Below, piece after piece: positions 5,108 to 7,745 of a stretch of DNA of 7,745 nucleotides (position 1 is the stretch's first letter; each line of letters opens with the position of its first letter). The notes beneath the pieces are model-generated. The model saw only the letters and a list, made by a program, of their open reading frames with translations. It was not told the DNA's origin and ran no database searches. The translations under genes and the position numbers were made by a program. This DNA is from Bacteroidetes bacterium UBA7368 (GTDB lineage Bacteria; Bacteroidota; Rhodothermia; Rhodothermales; UBA10348), in NCBI GenBank assembly GCA_002469915.1, contig DKOG01000195.1:1-7745 (forward strand), read 5' to 3'.

Positions 5108-7745
5108 TTATTCGGTGAGGGCTACTGCTGAATTAACTTGAGGCTGAAAGGCTCTGAATGATAAATCAGCAACAGCTGGGCGCACAGGAATGTGACCTCT
5201 ATTGTCTCTAGTTGGGTACACCCGATTAGTTAGCAAGATGACAAATAACTTGCTGTCTGGGTCGATCCAGAACGAGGTTCCGGTAAAGCCCGTGTGCCCA
5301 TATGACCACGGCCCTAGGTGGCTCCCCGCCGAGGAATACCCCGCTAGTGATCGCGTATCCCAGCCGAGCGCTCGGGTATGCGCTAAGTCAGGGTCTACTT
5401 TCCCAACGAAATAGCGAATAGTTTCCGGTTTTAAGAAGACACGGTCTCCAACGCGTCCTTCATTAATGAGCATGGCTGCAAAACGAGATAGATCATCGGC
5501 AGTCGAAAATAGCCCTGCATGCCCAGCCGTCCCACCTAACAAGTACGCGGTTTCATCATGTACCTCACCTTGTAATAAACGGTAACGGAAATAGTCATCC
5601 CTTTCTGTTGGGACGGCTTTCTGGATGGCGCCTCGCCGGACTGATTTAAAACCGGTGTCGTACATGGAAAGCGGCTTGAATACGTTATCGTACACGTACT
5701 CAGAAAAGGTCTCTCCGGTAATTCGTTCAACCATCCAGGCAAGTGTTATGGGACCAAAGTCAGAGTAGCGGGACATACTTCCGGGCTCATAAATGAGACT
5801 ATCCTGAAGAATACGATTTCGTACTTCCCGGGCACTCGTCACACCTTCTCGGTAGAAGGGTCGAAAGGGGATGAGTCCACCCGTGTGGGTGAGTAGGTGC
5901 CAAATCGTGACCCCGCCTTTGCCGTTTTGTCCAAATTCTGGCAGATAATCTGCTACCGGACGATGTAGGTCAATGCGATCATGCTCATATAACTGCATGA
6001 TTGCCGTGGTTGTGGCTATGACTTTAGTCAGGGACGCAAGATCAAAAATATCCGTCGATTCCAATTCGCGGGAAGAGTCAAAGGTGTGAAAACCGTAGTC
6101 GGCTCTTTTGACGATCTGGGCACCTCGACCAACGGCAAGAGCGGCTCCCGGAAAGGCGCTATCAGCAATCGCTTTTTGTACCAGACGATCCATTCGCTCA
6201 AAGATGAACGGATCCATATCAGCATCTTCGGCAGGAGCCAGAGACGCTACATATTGGGGTAATTTCAGGCCATAACCACGTGGGTATTCATCGGATAAGT
6301 GGATGGGAAGTCTTCCATTAACCGCTGAGAGACCAAATAGCACGTCGGATACGGCTTCAAGCATCCCGGGAGACGAATCATAGCCAAGAATATGGGCTGC
6401 TACGGATGGAGGGGTTTCTGGTGCGATGTACGGGGAGGCGTGCTCTAGAACGATGACTGGATATTTAGAACGGGTGACGTCGCCCAAAAAACGCAGGCGA
6501 TCCCAGCCAAAGACGGGCGTGATGCCCACGAAATCTGCAAAAATGACTGCTCTGTGCCGATCGGTCTCTTTGAAAATCTCCGGCATGGAGAGTATCCAAT
6601 TTCTTGGATTCACTTGAATATGGGTCACGTTTCCGTCATTTCGATCGGAAATGAAGCCTTCTAGTTGTTTGGACGGATCACGGTTGCCAGATGTGTAGGA
6701 TCTGAAATCAGCTGTTATCAGGAGAACGCCATCGGAGGAGCCCGATAAGGGGAGAACTGTTTCATCCTTTAGTACCGTAACCGCTTTTCGTCCAATAAAA
6801 TGGGCCATTTGGCGACTTTCTTCAGAAGAGGTTATTTCTAAAATCTCACTGAGATTGGTGTGAGCGGTCTTTAACTGCAATCCAAGCGACTGTTTAGCGC
6901 GCAAAATGCGATGTACGGATGAATCGATTCTAGCCTCTGCTATCACGCCATCTCGAATAGCGCCAATTATGGCGTCCACTGCGGTTTGTGGATCCGGCGG
7001 CATCAATAGGACATCAATGCCAGCCATCACGGCCTGTATGGCTACCTCACCATTGGATCCGGTGGACGTCACACCAACCATATTGAGGGCATCTGAAAAC
7101 ATTAATCCCGAAAAATGGAGTGAGTCTCGAGCCAGTTCCGTTAGGATTCGATGCGATAGTGTGGCGGGACCATCATCTTCAAAAGAATGCCCTTTTGAAA
7201 CGATATGGGCAGACATTATGCCTTCCAATGAGTCAGCAATCAGGTCGGCAAAAGGAACCAGATCCGTTCCGAATAATTCCGTGTTTGATCTTGTGGAAAG
7301 GGGCAAAGAGGTATGGGAGTCGCGCGACGTATCGCCATGTCCTGGAAAGTGTTTGGCTACCGGTAATAGACCTGAGGAGCGTACACCACGGACAAAGCTA
7401 CGTGTGTAGGCAGATACACTGTCCGGATCATCGGACCAGGCGCGTGTGCCAATTACAGGGTTTGTCGGGTTGGTTTGCACGTCAGCAACGGGTGCGAAGA
7501 GAACAGAAACACCAACAGAGCGGGCTTGGCGTGCTGTTTCCGCCCCGGTTTCAAAAGCGATCCCAGTATTTGAAGTGGCCGCCAATGCCATAGCATTCGG
7601 GAACCGTGTCATTTCTTTCAGCCTGAAACCGGGGCCCCATTCTGCATCCAATCCGACGAGTACCGGCACACTTCCTTGATGTTGAACCCACTCGATCCAG
7701 GGTACATAATGAAGTGGATGACCAGCAAAAAGTAGGACGCCTCCT
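5108..7745 (-). CDS. NagZ-like GH3 glycosidase fused to a class-C beta-lactamase/serine-hydrolase domain (5' end outside window)
   Basis: The frame is open to the right edge (first full codon at 7744), giving 878 visible residues. The GTG at 7669 is internal, because upstream codons read GGVLLFAGHP, a standard GH3 strand. Numbering from 7669, the GH3 N-domain (to about 265) has VGLDAEWGPG (5-14), KHFPGHGDTSRDSH (106-119) with the NagZ-type Asp-His acid/base pair D117/H119, and the predicted nucleophile D193 in FSDAL. This family removes terminal beta-N-acetylglucosamine, typically from peptidoglycan fragments. A GH3 C-terminal-like domain follows (about 290-465). The last part (about 485-840) is a serine beta-lactamase/DD-peptidase-like domain with SLTK (S546, K549), YSD (635-637) and HTG (792-794). 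It could be an amidase, esterase or peptidase; antibiotic resistance is not implied. The missing N-terminus, probably about 100 residues, may carry an export signal. An envelope role in cell-wall turnover is inferred. The gene ends 73 bases before the FmdB gene. Confidence 0.93.
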   Translation of the reverse strand, partial: GGVLLFAGHPLHYVPWIEWVQHQGSVPVLVGLDAEWGPGFRLKEMTRFPNAMALAATSNTGIAFETGAETARQARSVGVSVLFAPVADVQTNPTNPVIGTRAWSDDPDSVSAYTRSFVRGVRSSGLLPVAKHFPGHGDTSRDSHTSLPLSTRSNTELFGTDLVPFADLIADSLEGIMSAHIVSKGHSFEDDGPATLSHRILTELARDSLHFSGLMFSDALNMVGVTSTGSNGEVAIQAVMAGIDVLLMPPDPQTAVDAIIGAIRDGVIAEARIDSSVHRILRAKQSLGLQLKTAHTNLSEILEITSSEESRQMAHFIGRKAVTVLKDETVLPLSGSSDGVLLITADFRSYTSGNRDPSKQLEGFISDRNDGNVTHIQVNPRNWILSMPEIFKETDRHRAVIFADFVGITPVFGWDRLRFLGDVTRSKYPVIVLEHASPYIAPETPPSVAAHILGYDSSPGMLEAVSDVLFGLSAVNGRLPIHLSDEYPRGYGLKLPQYVASLAPAEDADMDPFIFERMDRLVQKAIADSAFPGAALAVGRGAQIVKRADYGFHTFDSSRELESTDIFDLASLTKVIATTTAIMQLYEHDRIDLHRPVADYLPEFGQNGKGGVTIWHLLTHTGGLIPFRPFYREGVTSAREVRNRILQDSLIYEPGSMSRYSDFGPITLAWMVERITGETFSEYVYDNVFKPLSMYDTGFKSVRRGAIQKAVPTERDDYFRYRLLQGEVHDETAYLLGGTAGHAGLFSTADDLSRFAAMLINEGRVGDRVFLKPETIRYFVGKVDPDLAHTRALGWDTRSLAGYSSAGSHLGPWSYGHTGFTGTSFWIDPDSKLFVILLTNRVYPTRDNRGHIPVRPAVADLSFRAFQPQVNSAVALTE

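Noticed and set aside
6906..7593. Two overlapping plus-strand open frames (6906-7409 and 7120-7593) opposite the GH3 domain
   Set aside because: The minus-strand frame carries intact GH3 catalytic motifs in exactly this region, and the plus-strand translations resemble no family.
7667..7669. GTG as the start of the GH3/serine-hydrolase gene
   Set aside because: The 25 codons before it are open to the window edge and encode the GGVLLFAG strand expected in GH3, so the true start is beyond the window.

Overview
The window looks like an ordinary chromosomal stretch of a Bacteroidota or Rhodothermota (Balneolales/Rhodothermales-like) bacterium. This rests on protein features, not a database match. 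The alpha/beta-fused E1 dehydrogenase, the GH3 plus serine-hydrolase fusion, the TlpA-like lipoprotein, the cysteine-poor FmdB protein and the C-terminal style of the sugar transferase all fit that group. Most genes also lack a clear Shine-Dalgarno sequence, as is usual there. Base composition appears balanced and even across the window. There are no RNA genes, insertion sequences, CRISPR arrays or long repeats that I can see, and no stretch over 300 bases without a gene.

Left part, plus strand (1-4718), in order: the 3' end of a polyprenyl-phosphate sugar-1-phosphate transferase (1-437), probably the edge of an exopolysaccharide or glycan locus; an 83-base gap with a small hairpin; a one-polypeptide alpha/beta E1 2-oxoacid dehydrogenase, most like the branched-chain type (521-2488); a predicted outer-membrane or periplasm-facing lipoprotein with a C-terminal thioredoxin-like fold lacking the CxxC pair (2560-3942); and triosephosphate isomerase (3963-4718). 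The last three are spaced closely enough to be co-transcribed, though their functions do not form one pathway.

Right part, minus strand (4762-7745), convergent with the above: the 3' end of a large gene, open at the right edge, joins a NagZ-like GH3 beta-N-acetylglucosaminidase to a C-terminal class-C beta-lactamase/serine-hydrolase domain. It is followed 73 bases downstream by a short FmdB-family protein. The fusion points to cell-wall (peptidoglycan) turnover.

No new multi-gene system is evident. The points most worth a second look are protein-level: two proteins with family folds that have lost their signature cysteines (lipoprotein and FmdB), and the bifunctional GH3/serine-hydrolase fusion with both catalytic sets intact.
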